Under the pieces are notes generated by a model. The model was not told where the DNA came from. It searched no databases and was given only the letters and a program-made list of their open reading frames with translations. Positions 38,572-47,598 of a DNA stretch of 64,000 bases are shown piece by piece. Numbering within the stretch: position 1 is the first letter of the stretch; each line of letters opens with the position of its first letter. The translations under genes and the position numbers were made by a program. The stretch comes from Kiloniellaceae bacterium. GTDB taxonomy: Bacteria; Pseudomonadota; Alphaproteobacteria; Kiloniellales; J153. The stretch is from assembly GCA_021776115.1 (NCBI GenBank), contig JAJFGN010000085.1:1-64000 (forward strand). The letters are read 5' to 3'.

Positions 38572-39063
38572 TTATGACGTTGCGTTCCGCCTCTCTTGCG
38601 CTTGCTTCATGCGCTCCATATGAACAATGAGCGTATCGATCGTATCTTTGAGTAAATCGAGTTCATCGACGGATAAGTCGTCGAGTTGTTCAAGGTTGTA
38701 TTCAATCGTTTCGATGATTTGCTTGGCTGGACGTTGCAAGGGTCGCATGAAATAGGCGGTAATGGTTGCGACGATTGTTCCAAAAAAGAGCATCGATCCC
38801 AAGATGATCCATATACCGCCGATGATCTGCGAAACGCCAGAACGGGGTGTGTCCGCTATGCCGGCGGTAGAAAATGCGGCTATCCCCCAGTACAGAGCAT
38901 GTCCATAAGAAGTTATGGTCGCGTTTTCCATTCTGCGCTCAGCGAAGTACAGACCCGCAGCAAAAATTAGCCATAGAACGACTAAAAGAATGATCATCCT
39001 CAGGAAGGGAGTCTGAGTGACGATGTCTCTAACAAATTTCTTGAACCTGGGATTGCGAGTCAC
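38572..39063 (-). CDS. 2-TM ion channel-like protein with non-canonical filter
   Basis: TM1 MIILLVVLWLIFAAGLYF, pore ALYWGIAAFSTAGIADTP, TM2 IIGGIWIILGSMLFFGTIVATITAYF. Confidence 0.75.
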   Translation of the reverse strand: MTRNPRFKKFVRDIVTQTPFLRMIILLVVLWLIFAAGLYFAERRMENATITSYGHALYWGIAAFSTAGIADTPRSGVSQIIGGIWIILGSMLFFGTIVATITAYFMRPLQRPAKQIIETIEYNLEQLDDLSVDELDLLKDTIDTLIVHMERMKQAQERRNATS

Positions 39064-39363
39064 ATGTCACCCCCTCGGTGCAACTCCAACGTATATGGAT
39101 ATCCGGTACGAGGAGCAATTTTACTCGAATAACAGTCCGTACAAACCTCAAGTTTCTATTGTCCGTCACGAGTCTGCAATTGGCTAGGAAGCAAAGTTCG
39201 GCACTGTGCGGCATGACAGTCGCCTTGAGGCGACAGGCCGACATTGAAGTCAATTTTGTGCTTTGAGGGCATCGAGTTTCAAGACGGGGAAATTTCCGCA
39301 TGCGAAGATATCTTGGTCGCTGACTCGATACCTTGCCAACCCGTTAGGCTAGAGCGTCTTCCC

Positions 39364-39456
39364 GTGAATGCGCTCGATACGGCTGCGGTGCTGGTTTCCT
39401 CGGCGCTGATCGCCCTCGACGCCGTTATCCCGGGGTTCGGAGTCGCTTTCGCTGGT
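39364..39456 (+). pseudogene. Decayed 5' fragment of the cation:proton antiporter gene (29-codon internal deletion)
   Basis: VNALDTAAVLVS|SALIALDAVIPGFGVA aligns with VNALDIAATLVC...LALIALDAVFPGFGVA of the gene at 41227. Confidence 0.85.
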
Positions 39457-39714
39457 AACGCCGATACCGCCGCGTTGCGTACTTGATACATTTCGTGATC
39501 TCCCGGCGGTCGACCTATCGGTTTGGGTAGGATTCTGGAGCAGCCTTGTCACCTGTTCCGGCGTGTGCCCATGCCGGCGTCCCGGACGGCGAACCCGCGT
39601 CATTCCGCGCCGCGCTCGACACTCTTGGGTGGTAATATTTGATTAACCCGGGTCAGGCAATTATACGCGCAAATACTACTTCGACGTGTCGAAGCCGCGC
39701 GAACGATCGCGGCC

Positions 39715-40893
39715 GTGGCGTATGGAGATCTCATGATCGAGTTTCTTGAGCAGACGCTGGTCGAGCAGCTGAACATCACCGATCACGAGATTGAGTACCG
39801 CAAGCATCTCTTTGATTTCACCGAAGCGGACGTGGCGCGCCTCCTCGCGTGGCGCGACTACATGGTAGGTCGAGCCGAGGAATTGGTCGCGAAGTTCTAC
39901 GCCCGTCAGGTCGAGAAGGTCGAGGTCGCAACGGTCATAGGCGATGCGGAAACTTTGAAGCGCCTGCACGTAACCTTCCATCAATATTTGCTGGAGCTGT
40001 TTGACGGCGTCTACGACAAGAACTACGTGGACAAACGGCTGCGGATCGGCAAGGTCCACCGACGCATAGGGGTTACACCGAAGCTCTACATGTCGTCCAT
40101 GCGGCTGATGCAAAATCTCGTCGACGACGCCATCGACGAAGCCAAGGACCACGGCCGCAACCCTGAAGCGATCGCGGCGGTGAAGGACTCGGTCCACAAG
40201 ATCATGCTGTTCGACGCACAGTTCATCTTCGATGCCTATATCGACTGCTTCCTGCTCGACGTGGACGCCGCCAAAAAAGAAGTCGAAGCCTACGCCAACA
40301 GCCTGGAAATCCGGATGGCCGGGCAGACCCGGCAGTTGCGCGAGATATCGGTCAAGGACGACCTGACCGGGCTCTACAATCACCGGGCACTCACCGATTT
40401 TCTTCCCCGCGAGATCGCCGTCGCCAAGCGCTACGAACTGCCGCTCAGCGTGATCTACTTCGATCTCAACAAATTCAAAAAAATCAACGATGAGCGCGGA
40501 CACAATGCCGGCGATGAGATCCTGACACGGGTCGGCAACGTCGTCACCGATACGATCCGGCAGATCGACTTTCCCTGCCGCTATGGCGGCGACGAGTTTT
40601 GCATCGTCCTGCCGCGCACCGACATCGCCGGCGCCAAAACCGTTAGCGCGCGGATGATCGAGCGCAGCCGCGATTTCTTCGACGACACTATCTCGTACTC
40701 AATCGGCATCGTTCAGAACGGGCCGGAGAACCACTGCGACCTGGATGCGCTTCTCAGAAAGGCCGACGACCTAATGTATTTGGCGAAACAGAAGTCAAGA
40801 ATCCCGCCAGGCTCCCATGTGCGCACCGAGCCACAGCTACCAAGTGGCTTGCCGGCTCGCGTGTCCGGCGAAGCGGCAAGCCTCGACGTTTAA
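39715..40893 (+). CDS. Globin-coupled sensor diguanylate cyclase (GGDEF)
   Basis: N-terminal protoglobin-like ITDHEIEYRKHLFDFTEADVARLLAWRDYM...RIGKVHRRIGVTPKLYMSSM; C-terminal CRYGGDEFCIVLPRT with RQID I-site. Confidence 0.88.
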   Translation: MAYGDLMIEFLEQTLVEQLNITDHEIEYRKHLFDFTEADVARLLAWRDYMVGRAEELVAKFYARQVEKVEVATVIGDAETLKRLHVTFHQYLLELFDGVYDKNYVDKRLRIGKVHRRIGVTPKLYMSSMRLMQNLVDDAIDEAKDHGRNPEAIAAVKDSVHKIMLFDAQFIFDAYIDCFLLDVDAAKKEVEAYANSLEIRMAGQTRQLREISVKDDLTGLYNHRALTDFLPREIAVAKRYELPLSVIYFDLNKFKKINDERGHNAGDEILTRVGNVVTDTIRQIDFPCRYGGDEFCIVLPRTDIAGAKTVSARMIERSRDFFDDTISYSIGIVQNGPENHCDLDALLRKADDLMYLAKQKSRIPPGSHVRTEPQLPSGLPARVSGEAASLDV

Positions 40894-41126
40894 GGGCGCA
40901 GTATCACGAGTGCATCCCCTCTCGGTTCGGTGTAACCTGTCTCGCGCCATCTCCGCTTGCGCCCGGACAACGTTTCCGTCAACCGATGTTTATCCAGATC
41001 GATATTGCCCGTTCGGACAGACGTTCCGATACCCCGGAACAACGCGACAACTTCGCCGGCCCGATATTTTGCTAACCCGTTATACTAGTGAGCCGATGAA
41101 TCGAGCATCGCGGCCCGGCTTTCATA

Positions 41127-41171
41127 CTTCGGCAAGCTCAGCATGAGGGCCTCACCCTGAGCCTGTCGAAG
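41127..41171. repeat. Palindromic repeat of the CTTCGACAAGCTCAGG...CCTGAGCCTGTCGAAG family
   Basis: cttcggcaagctcagcatgag ... ctcaccctgagcctgtcgaag imperfect inverted repeat. Confidence 0.85.
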
Positions 41172-41226
41172 GGCAAAACCCGAGCCGGTTCGGCGGCGCA
41201 CTGGTACTAGGCAGGAGTATTTCTTT

Positions 41227-42477
41227 GTGAATGCGCTTGATATCGCCGCAACGCTGGTTTGCTTGGCAGCCGCTTTCGGTGTCCTCAATCACTTTTTTCT
41301 GCGCCTGCCCTCGTCCATTGGGCTGGTGGTAATCGCGCTCGCCAGTTCCCTGGCGCTGATCGCGCTCGACGCGGTCTTCCCAGGTTTCGGTGTCGCCGAA
41401 ATGGTGCGGCGTCAGATCCTTGAGATCGACTTTTCCGACGCGTTGCTCAAGGGCATGCTCGGCTTCTTGCTGTTCGCGGGCGCGCTGCATGTCGATTTCG
41501 AGGCGCTGCGCGATCAGAAGTGGACGGTGGCCTTGATGGCCAGCATGGGCGTGCTGATTTCCACAGCGATCGTGGCCTCCGGGTTTTATTTTCTGGCCGG
41601 CGTCCCGATTCTGATCGCCGTGGTGTTCGGGGCCTTGATCTCGCCCACGGACCCGGTTGCCGTCCTAGGTCTGCTGAAGGACGTGAAGGTCCCCAAATCC
41701 CTGGAGGCCAAGATTGCCGGCGAGTCACTGTTCAACGACGGGGTTGCCTATGTCGTGTTTCTGATCGCCACCGCGGTCGCGTTTCGCGCGCCGGGCGATG
41801 CGCCCATGGGCATCGCCGAGGCCGGCCAGCTTTTTGTCGTCGAGGCCGGCGGCGGGGCGGTTCTCGGTGGGGTCGCCGGTTGGCTGGTGTTTCAGGTCAT
41901 GCGGCGCATTGACGACTATGCCCTGGAGGTCCTGCTGACATTGGCGCTGGTGATGGGCACCTACGCGCTGGCGACGGCGGTGCATATCAGCGGGCCGATC
42001 GCGGTCGTCGTCTCCGGTTTGTTGATCGGTCACACCGGCGTCAAGCTGGGTATGAGCGCGGAGACCCGCCGCTATGTCGATTCGTTCTGGCGGCTTATCG
42101 ACGAGATTTTGAATTCGGTTCTGTTTCTGCTCATCGGTTTGGAGATCTTGGCGCTGACGTTCGACACGCGCCATATCCTGCTCGGTTTGGCAAGCATTCC
42201 CTTGGTGATCGCGGCCCGCTTCATGGCGGTCGGCTTACCGATCAGAGTCATGGGCCTGAAGCGCAGCTTCACCCGTGGCGCCATTCCGATCATGACCTGG
42301 GGCGGTTTGCGCGGCGGAATATCCGTCGCCCTGGTGCTATCGCTTCCGGCGGGCGAGTATAAACCCTTGCTGCTAACCGCGACCTACGTGATCGTCATCT
42401 TTTCGATTATCGTACAAGGCCTGACAATGCAACGCGTTGTCCGGCGTTACGTGCCGAAGGAGACTCACACCCTTTGA
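41227..42477 (+). CDS. Cation:proton antiporter (NhaP/CPA1 type)
   Basis: VVFGALISPTDPVAVLGLLKDVKVPKSLEAKIAGESLFNDGVAYVVF; GTG start. Confidence 0.92.
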   Translation: MNALDIAATLVCLAAAFGVLNHFFLRLPSSIGLVVIALASSLALIALDAVFPGFGVAEMVRRQILEIDFSDALLKGMLGFLLFAGALHVDFEALRDQKWTVALMASMGVLISTAIVASGFYFLAGVPILIAVVFGALISPTDPVAVLGLLKDVKVPKSLEAKIAGESLFNDGVAYVVFLIATAVAFRAPGDAPMGIAEAGQLFVVEAGGGAVLGGVAGWLVFQVMRRIDDYALEVLLTLALVMGTYALATAVHISGPIAVVVSGLLIGHTGVKLGMSAETRRYVDSFWRLIDEILNSVLFLLIGLEILALTFDTRHILLGLASIPLVIAARFMAVGLPIRVMGLKRSFTRGAIPIMTWGGLRGGISVALVLSLPAGEYKPLLLTATYVIVIFSIIVQGLTMQRVVRRYVPKETHTL

Positions 42478-43304
42478 GCAGCTTCGAGAAATACGACGAA
42501 ACCAGCCGCCACTACGACGCCACGCGCCAAGCCGTCGGCAGCGAGATCATCCTTGGCTGCCTGGCACGGCACGAGAAGCCGGTGAGCGCGTTGCGCGTGC
42601 TCGACGCCGGCTGCGGCACCGGCGCGTATTCGGCCGCCCTCGTCGCGCGTGTCGGGCGGATGGATGCACTCGATCTAAGCCCAGGCATGCTTGCCCAGGC
42701 CCGCGCCAAGCTGGCCCAGCAGGAGACCGCCGGCCGAATCGGCTTCCACGAGGGCGCGATCACCGCGTTGCCCTTCGAAGACGGATCGTTTGACGCCGTC
42801 ACCATCAATCAGGTGGTCCACCATCTGGGCGACGCTGGGGAGGACTTCGTACGCCTGCGCCAGACCGTGGGTGAGTTCGCCCGGGTGCTGCGTCCCGGTG
42901 GCATCCTGGTGTTCAACCACTGCTCGCAGGAGCAGTTGCGCGACGCCTATTGGTATTACCGGCTCGCGCCGCGCGCGCAGGCTAAGGTGCTGCGCAACTT
43001 CGCGCCCATCGAGACCTTGCAGGTAATTTTCGAGCACGCCGGTTTCGCCCCTCGCGGTGCCTTCGTGCCCTTGGATGCGGTCTGCCAGGGCGCCGCCTAT
43101 TTCGATGGGCGCGGCCCCTTGGACAAGGCCTGGCGCGACGGCGATTCCTTTTGGGCCCTGGTCGACGCGCAAGAGCTCGCGGCCGCCCAGGCTCAGGTGC
43201 GCGCGCACGACGATGCCGGGGATTTAGACGCCTTCGTCGAGACCCACGACGCCCGCAGGCCCTCGATCGGCCAGATCACGTTTCTTTGCGCGGTGCGCGG
43301 TTAG
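42474..43304 (+). CDS. Class I SAM-dependent methyltransferase
   Basis: LRVLDAGCGTGAYSAALVARVGRMDALDLSPGMLAQAR; overlaps the antiporter stop (TTGA). Confidence 0.88.
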   Translation: MSSFEKYDETSRHYDATRQAVGSEIILGCLARHEKPVSALRVLDAGCGTGAYSAALVARVGRMDALDLSPGMLAQARAKLAQQETAGRIGFHEGAITALPFEDGSFDAVTINQVVHHLGDAGEDFVRLRQTVGEFARVLRPGGILVFNHCSQEQLRDAYWYYRLAPRAQAKVLRNFAPIETLQVIFEHAGFAPRGAFVPLDAVCQGAAYFDGRGPLDKAWRDGDSFWALVDAQELAAAQAQVRAHDDAGDLDAFVETHDARRPSIGQITFLCAVRG

Positions 43305-43329
43305 GTGACCTTAGCAGGCCGGATCACAC

Positions 43330-43851
43330 CTAGCGCCCGAAATGGCGCTTGTCGAGTTGTGTCAGCCCAGCGTCCGTCACCGTGAGAACGTAGAGGTCGC
43401 CATAGGTGTTAGGCGGCGGGCCCTCGCCGCCGAGGCGGCGGAAGATGTTGCCCAGGTTGGTGGTATTGCCGACCCACAGCACCGTTTGGCCCGGATGCTC
43501 GCCAACCATCCTCTCCGGCACATCGTCGATCTCGATGACCGTAACTTCGATGCCCCTTTGCTCGGCCAGGGGCCGAACGGTATCGAGGTTACGCACCCGG
43601 TTCGGGCTGTAGATCGCGGCGATGTCGAGGTCGGCAACCGCGGCCGGCAAAGCCGCGGCCCGTACCCGCCCATCCTCGTGTAGCTCGTCCGACATATGAA
43701 GGCGTTCGGCATGACGGATCAAGATCACGGTCGTTGTGGTGCCCGAAGGCGAATTCACGCCGGTGGCGCAACCCATGAGCAGCGCCGGAACGAGCAAGAC
43801 AAAACCAAGCAGGAAGTATCGGGTCAGCCGGATCACAGTTACCTCCTTCAT
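43330..43851 (-). CDS. Histidine-phosphatase-fold lipoprotein
   Basis: LLMGCATG lipobox, TVILIRHAERL (RHxE) motif. Confidence 0.8.
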   Translation of the reverse strand: MKEVTVIRLTRYFLLGFVLLVPALLMGCATGVNSPSGTTTTVILIRHAERLHMSDELHEDGRVRAAALPAAVADLDIAAIYSPNRVRNLDTVRPLAEQRGIEVTVIEIDDVPERMVGEHPGQTVLWVGNTTNLGNIFRRLGGEGPPPNTYGDLYVLTVTDAGLTQLDKRHFGR

Positions 43852-44807
43852 GCGAGCGTCGCGGGGTCCACATTGCCGCCGCAGACGAGAACGCCGACCC
43901 GCTCGCTGGGCTCGGGCTTGTACGCCCCCGACAGCAGCGCCGCCAGCGCCGCCGCGCCACCCGGCTCCGCCGCCGTGCGCAGGTTTTGCCACAGCCACAT
44001 CTGGCTAGCGCGGATTGCGTCGTCGGGAACCAGAACGACTTGCTCGACATAAGCCTGAGCGAAGGGGAACATGAGCGCGCCGACGCTGCGCGCGCCCAGG
44101 GAGTCGGCGGCAAGTCCGGAGACATCGACATCGACCGGCATCCCGGCCGCGAGGGCGGCATGCAGGGCGTGCGAGGTCTCGGGCTCGACCGCGACCAGTT
44201 TCACGCCGCCCCGGTACCAGGCCGCCATGCCGCCGATCAGCCCGCCACCGCCGACGGCGACCAGGACCGTATCCAGATCCGGCGCCTGCTCCGCGAACTC
44301 CATGGCGACGCTGCCCTGCCCTTCCAAGGTTGGAATCGCGTCATAGGCGTGAACCGACATCGCCCCGGACCCGGCGATCCAATCCTCGGAGGCGTGCAAG
44401 GCGTCGTTATAACGCGCCCCGCCCACGACCACCTCGGCACCGAAGTCGCGGATACGCGCGATCTTCGCGGGGGCGGAAATCTCGGGCACGAATATGCGCG
44501 CCGGCACGTTCAGCTTGTGCGCGGCATAGGCGACGGCGGCCCCGTGATTGCCGCCGGAGGCCGCGACAACGCCGGCTTGCGGCACTTGCGCGTCAAGGAG
44601 GTTGTTAAACGCCCCTCGCGCCTTGAAGGAGCCGCTGTGCTGAAGCAACTCCAGCTTGAGGGTCAAAGGCGCCGACAAGCCGAAAACTTCACCGTCTATT
44701 TGCAGGACCGGCGTCCGGCGAACCCAGGGCGCTATACGCCGCGCGGCGGCGGCGATCGCATCGCGCGTCACCTGCGCCACTTGGGCGCCTTGAGAGGCAT
44801 CGTTCAT
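43848..44807 (-). CDS. PLP-dependent threonine/serine dehydratase-like protein
   Basis: LLQHSGSFKARGAFNNL PLP lysine, ASGGNHGAAVAYAA, GGGGLIGGMAAW. Confidence 0.88.
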   Translation of the reverse strand: MNDASQGAQVAQVTRDAIAAAARRIAPWVRRTPVLQIDGEVFGLSAPLTLKLELLQHSGSFKARGAFNNLLDAQVPQAGVVAASGGNHGAAVAYAAHKLNVPARIFVPEISAPAKIARIRDFGAEVVVGGARYNDALHASEDWIAGSGAMSVHAYDAIPTLEGQGSVAMEFAEQAPDLDTVLVAVGGGGLIGGMAAWYRGGVKLVAVEPETSHALHAALAAGMPVDVDVSGLAADSLGARSVGALMFPFAQAYVEQVVLVPDDAIRASQMWLWQNLRTAAEPGGAAALAALLSGAYKPEPSERVGVLVCGGNVDPATLA

Positions 44808-44821
44808 GGCGGCGAGTTTAT

Positions 44822-46375
44822 CTAGATCGCCGGATCGGTAAAGGGCGAGCGTCGGCACCCAGGATCGAGATCGCGATCGCGCCGGCGGATTTGCGCGTAG
44901 CGGACCGGATGGCGACCCAGGTGGCGACGGTGGGTGCCGCGATGGCGCCCGCTTGGTTGCCGCCGACCCCTTTGCAGCGCCAGGCGCAGCGAAGTCTCCG
45001 CCGCCTCTTCACCGGGCCGCACGACGCGGCACCAGATTTTCAGAGCCGAAAACTCAGCGCACAAGGCACGGGCGTCTTGCCGCGTCAAGTTTCCACCTTG
45101 GACCCGGTAGTAGACACCCTTTCCCGGCCCGAGATCGGCCCGCACGACCGTGAGCGTCAAATCGCTCAGCAGCTTCCCGTACAGCCGCCGCAGCCGGCGC
45201 CACTCGCCCTCGGCAGCCGCTGGATCGCGGATAGACGTCAGGTGAACGCGGTATCCCGACGCCGGTGTCAGACCGGCGCTGGCCGGGGGTGTCAGGCCGA
45301 TGCCGGCCGGGGGTGTCAGGCCGATGCCGGCCGGTGGCGACGGCTTGGCGCTCGCGGTTTTGCCGCGCGCGGCCAGCATCGGCTGCGCGCCCGCGCCCTC
45401 CGGTCCGGTGACATCGCACCAGACCCCGCGCGCCGCAAAGGCCGCACAGCGCGCACGCGCGATCTCTGGCGTCAGCAAGCCACCCTTGATCCGGTAATAG
45501 ATTCCCCGCTTCGGCCCCAGATCGGCTTTGGCGACTTGAAGCTCCAGGTCGCTGAGCAAGCCGCCATACAAGCGGCGCAGCCGGTCCCATTCGCCCTGCG
45601 CATCTTGCGGGTTGCGAATCGACGTTAGATGCACAGAAAACCCCTCGCTGTCCTGCGGTGGGCTCGCGGGCATCTTGTCGGTTACAGCGGGGGTCGGGGC
45701 TCGCTCCGGCGCCGGCGGCGCGACCGCTTGCGGCGGGGCCGGCGGCTTCGCCTCGGCCACCTGCGGCTTGGGCACCGGTTTAGGCGGCGCTTGCACAGCC
45801 TTGGGTTCGGGCTTCTTTGGCTCTGGCGCCGCTTGTGCCAGCGCTGGGGCCGAAGCGGCGGGAGGCGATTCACTCGGCACCCGCAGCGCCAGCTTCGCCA
45901 AGCGTCCGCCGGCAATGCGGACATCGGGATGATCGCCGCCCAGCACGGGCGCCCATAGGGTGATAACCCGGCGGTACAAGGCCAGGGCTTCCGGCGCGCG
46001 GTCTGTTGCCTCGTAAATCCGGCCCAGCTTGTTGAGGGTCCGCACGATTCCGGTCTGGTGCCGTGCCGCCTCTTGCTCCTGAATCCGCAGGGCGCGCTCG
46101 TACAGTGGCTCCGCGTCCCGGTAGTTCTCGCGCGCCGTGTGGGCGCCGGCCAAGTCGTCGATCAAGGGGATGAGCGCAGGGTCATCCAGGCCGAAGCGCG
46201 CTTCCGCCACTTCCAGCGACAGCATGAAATAGGGCAAGGCCTGATCGACCTTGCCCGCCTTGGACAACGCCCGCCCGCGCGCCACGTAGGATTCCAGCTC
46301 ATCGGTCTGCGCATGGAGCACCGCCCCCCACAACGGCAGGAGCACGATCAAGACCGGAATCAAGCGGCGATTCAT
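44822..46375 (-). CDS. TPR protein with two SPOR-like domains
   Basis: Sel1/TPR-like repeats; SVHLTSIRNPQDAQGEWDRLRRLYGGLLSDLELQVAKADLGPKRGIYYRIKGG and RVHLTSIRDPAAAEGEWRRLRRLYGKLLSDLTLTVVRADLGPGKGVYYRVQGG. Confidence 0.75.
   Translation of the reverse strand: MNRRLIPVLIVLLPLWGAVLHAQTDELESYVARGRALSKAGKVDQALPYFMLSLEVAEARFGLDDPALIPLIDDLAGAHTARENYRDAEPLYERALRIQEQEAARHQTGIVRTLNKLGRIYEATDRAPEALALYRRVITLWAPVLGGDHPDVRIAGGRLAKLALRVPSESPPAASAPALAQAAPEPKKPEPKAVQAPPKPVPKPQVAEAKPPAPPQAVAPPAPERAPTPAVTDKMPASPPQDSEGFSVHLTSIRNPQDAQGEWDRLRRLYGGLLSDLELQVAKADLGPKRGIYYRIKGGLLTPEIARARCAAFAARGVWCDVTGPEGAGAQPMLAARGKTASAKPSPPAGIGLTPPAGIGLTPPASAGLTPASGYRVHLTSIRDPAAAEGEWRRLRRLYGKLLSDLTLTVVRADLGPGKGVYYRVQGGNLTRQDARALCAEFSALKIWCRVVRPGEEAAETSLRLALQRGRRQPSGRHRGTHRRHLGRHPVRYAQIRRRDRDLDPGCRRSPFTDPAI
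45264..45335. repeat. Three tandem 24-bp units inside the TPR/SPOR gene
   Basis: ggtgtcaggccgatgccggccggg-type units at 45264-45287, 45288-45311, 45312-45335; encodes PPAGIGLT repeats. Confidence 0.9.
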
Positions 46376-46546
46376 GAGGGGCGACCATAAACGAGCCCGC
46401 CGAGTCGCATATAACCTATGATTGTGTCCGGGTGCCGCCAAATCGCTGCCCTTGAGCCCTTCGCGGGCGACGTCCACCGGACGGACGGACCCGGCAGCTA
46501 GGCCAGGCGGCGCAGAGTTTGATCTCCGCCTCCCCGGTTCGCGGCC

Positions 46547-47422
46547 CTAGATGAACTTCCGGAACATCTTGGTGCGGTCGAACAGGCCCTCGAGGGTTTT
46601 CATGCGGTCTTTGGTCTCTTCCCAGGTCGCGGTTTGGACGGCGGCGATCACGGCTTCCACGATGAACAAGGTCACGACGGAAGAATCCCAGGCGGAGGGC
46701 GCCTCGATGCGTGAATGCAGGCTGTAGGTCGCGTGCTTCGCTGCGGGGGAGCCCCACTGGTCGGTGAACAGCACCAAGGTGACGCCTTTCGATTTCGCGA
46801 TTTCGGCGAGGCGCGCAATCTCGTGCTCGTAGCGGCGAATGTCGAAGGCGACGAGCACGTCCCCCGCCTGCATGTTCAACACGTAATGCGGCCAAGTATT
46901 CGAATTCGGCGCGATCAGCGTCATGCCGCCACGAATGACCTGCATGTGGGTGAAGAAGTAGTCGGCCAGCGACCGCGTGATACGGCCGCCGACCACGTGC
47001 ACGGCGCGCTCCCGGTCCGAAAGCAGCGCGGCGACGGCATCGAAGACCTCGGTATCGATTTGCCGCAGCGTTTGGCGCATGTTTTCCATCACCGCATCGG
47101 CGAAGCGGTTCAGAATGTGCGTGTCCGGCGCCTTCTCCGCCCAGCGGTCGTGCTTCACGATCGGGTTGGAGATCGTGGCCTCTAGCTCGGCGCGCAAGGC
47201 GGCCTGCAGTCCCGGAAAGCCGCCAAAGCCGAGTTTCTTGGCCATGCGCGCCACGGTCGGTGTCGAGACGCCCGAAGCCTCGGCAACGGCGGTAATGCTG
47301 CCTAGGCCGGAGACCGGGTAATTTTCGAGCATGGCATTCGCAAGCTGCCGCTCGGCCCGGGTCAGGCTCTCGAACTTGTCGCGTATGCGTTCCGCGAGCG
47401 TTAGGCCCTGCCCAGCCTCCAT
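46547..47422 (-). CDS. MurR/RpiR-family transcriptional regulator
   Basis: LTRAERQLANAMLENYPVSGLGSITAVAEASGVSTPTVARMAKKLGFGGFPGLQAAL HTH_6 plus SIS domain. Confidence 0.92.
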   Translation of the reverse strand: MEAGQGLTLAERIRDKFESLTRAERQLANAMLENYPVSGLGSITAVAEASGVSTPTVARMAKKLGFGGFPGLQAALRAELEATISNPIVKHDRWAEKAPDTHILNRFADAVMENMRQTLRQIDTEVFDAVAALLSDRERAVHVVGGRITRSLADYFFTHMQVIRGGMTLIAPNSNTWPHYVLNMQAGDVLVAFDIRRYEHEIARLAEIAKSKGVTLVLFTDQWGSPAAKHATYSLHSRIEAPSAWDSSVVTLFIVEAVIAAVQTATWEETKDRMKTLEGLFDRTKMFRKFI

Positions 47423-47547
47423 GTTCCTATTGTCTCTCCAAGGCATCGCTGCGGAAACCTAATTCTAACCACGACTGAAGAGAAATCGCCAGACGATAAT
47501 TCACAGAATAGAATCGTACAGAAAATTACTTGACTTCCCTGACGCCT

Positions 47548-47565
47548 CTGAAAAAATGTGTTCAG
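47548..47565. promoter_or_regulatory. Candidate operator CTGAA-N8-TTCAG between divergent rpiR-type gene and catabolic cluster
   Basis: ctgaaaaaatgtgttcag, perfect 5-bp dyad in the divergent intergenic region. Confidence 0.35.
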
Positions 47566-47598
47566 AAAAAGAAACGGCGGGCAGGGGCACCTTTCGCG

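Noticed and set aside
39244-39486. 80-aa ORF as a functional small gene
   Set aside because: Its core is a deleted copy of the antiporter N-terminus with no supported function; treated as a remnant.
45264-45335. Tandem units considered as a CRISPR-like array
   Set aside because: Contiguous 24-bp in-frame coding repeats with no spacers; no cas genes in the window.
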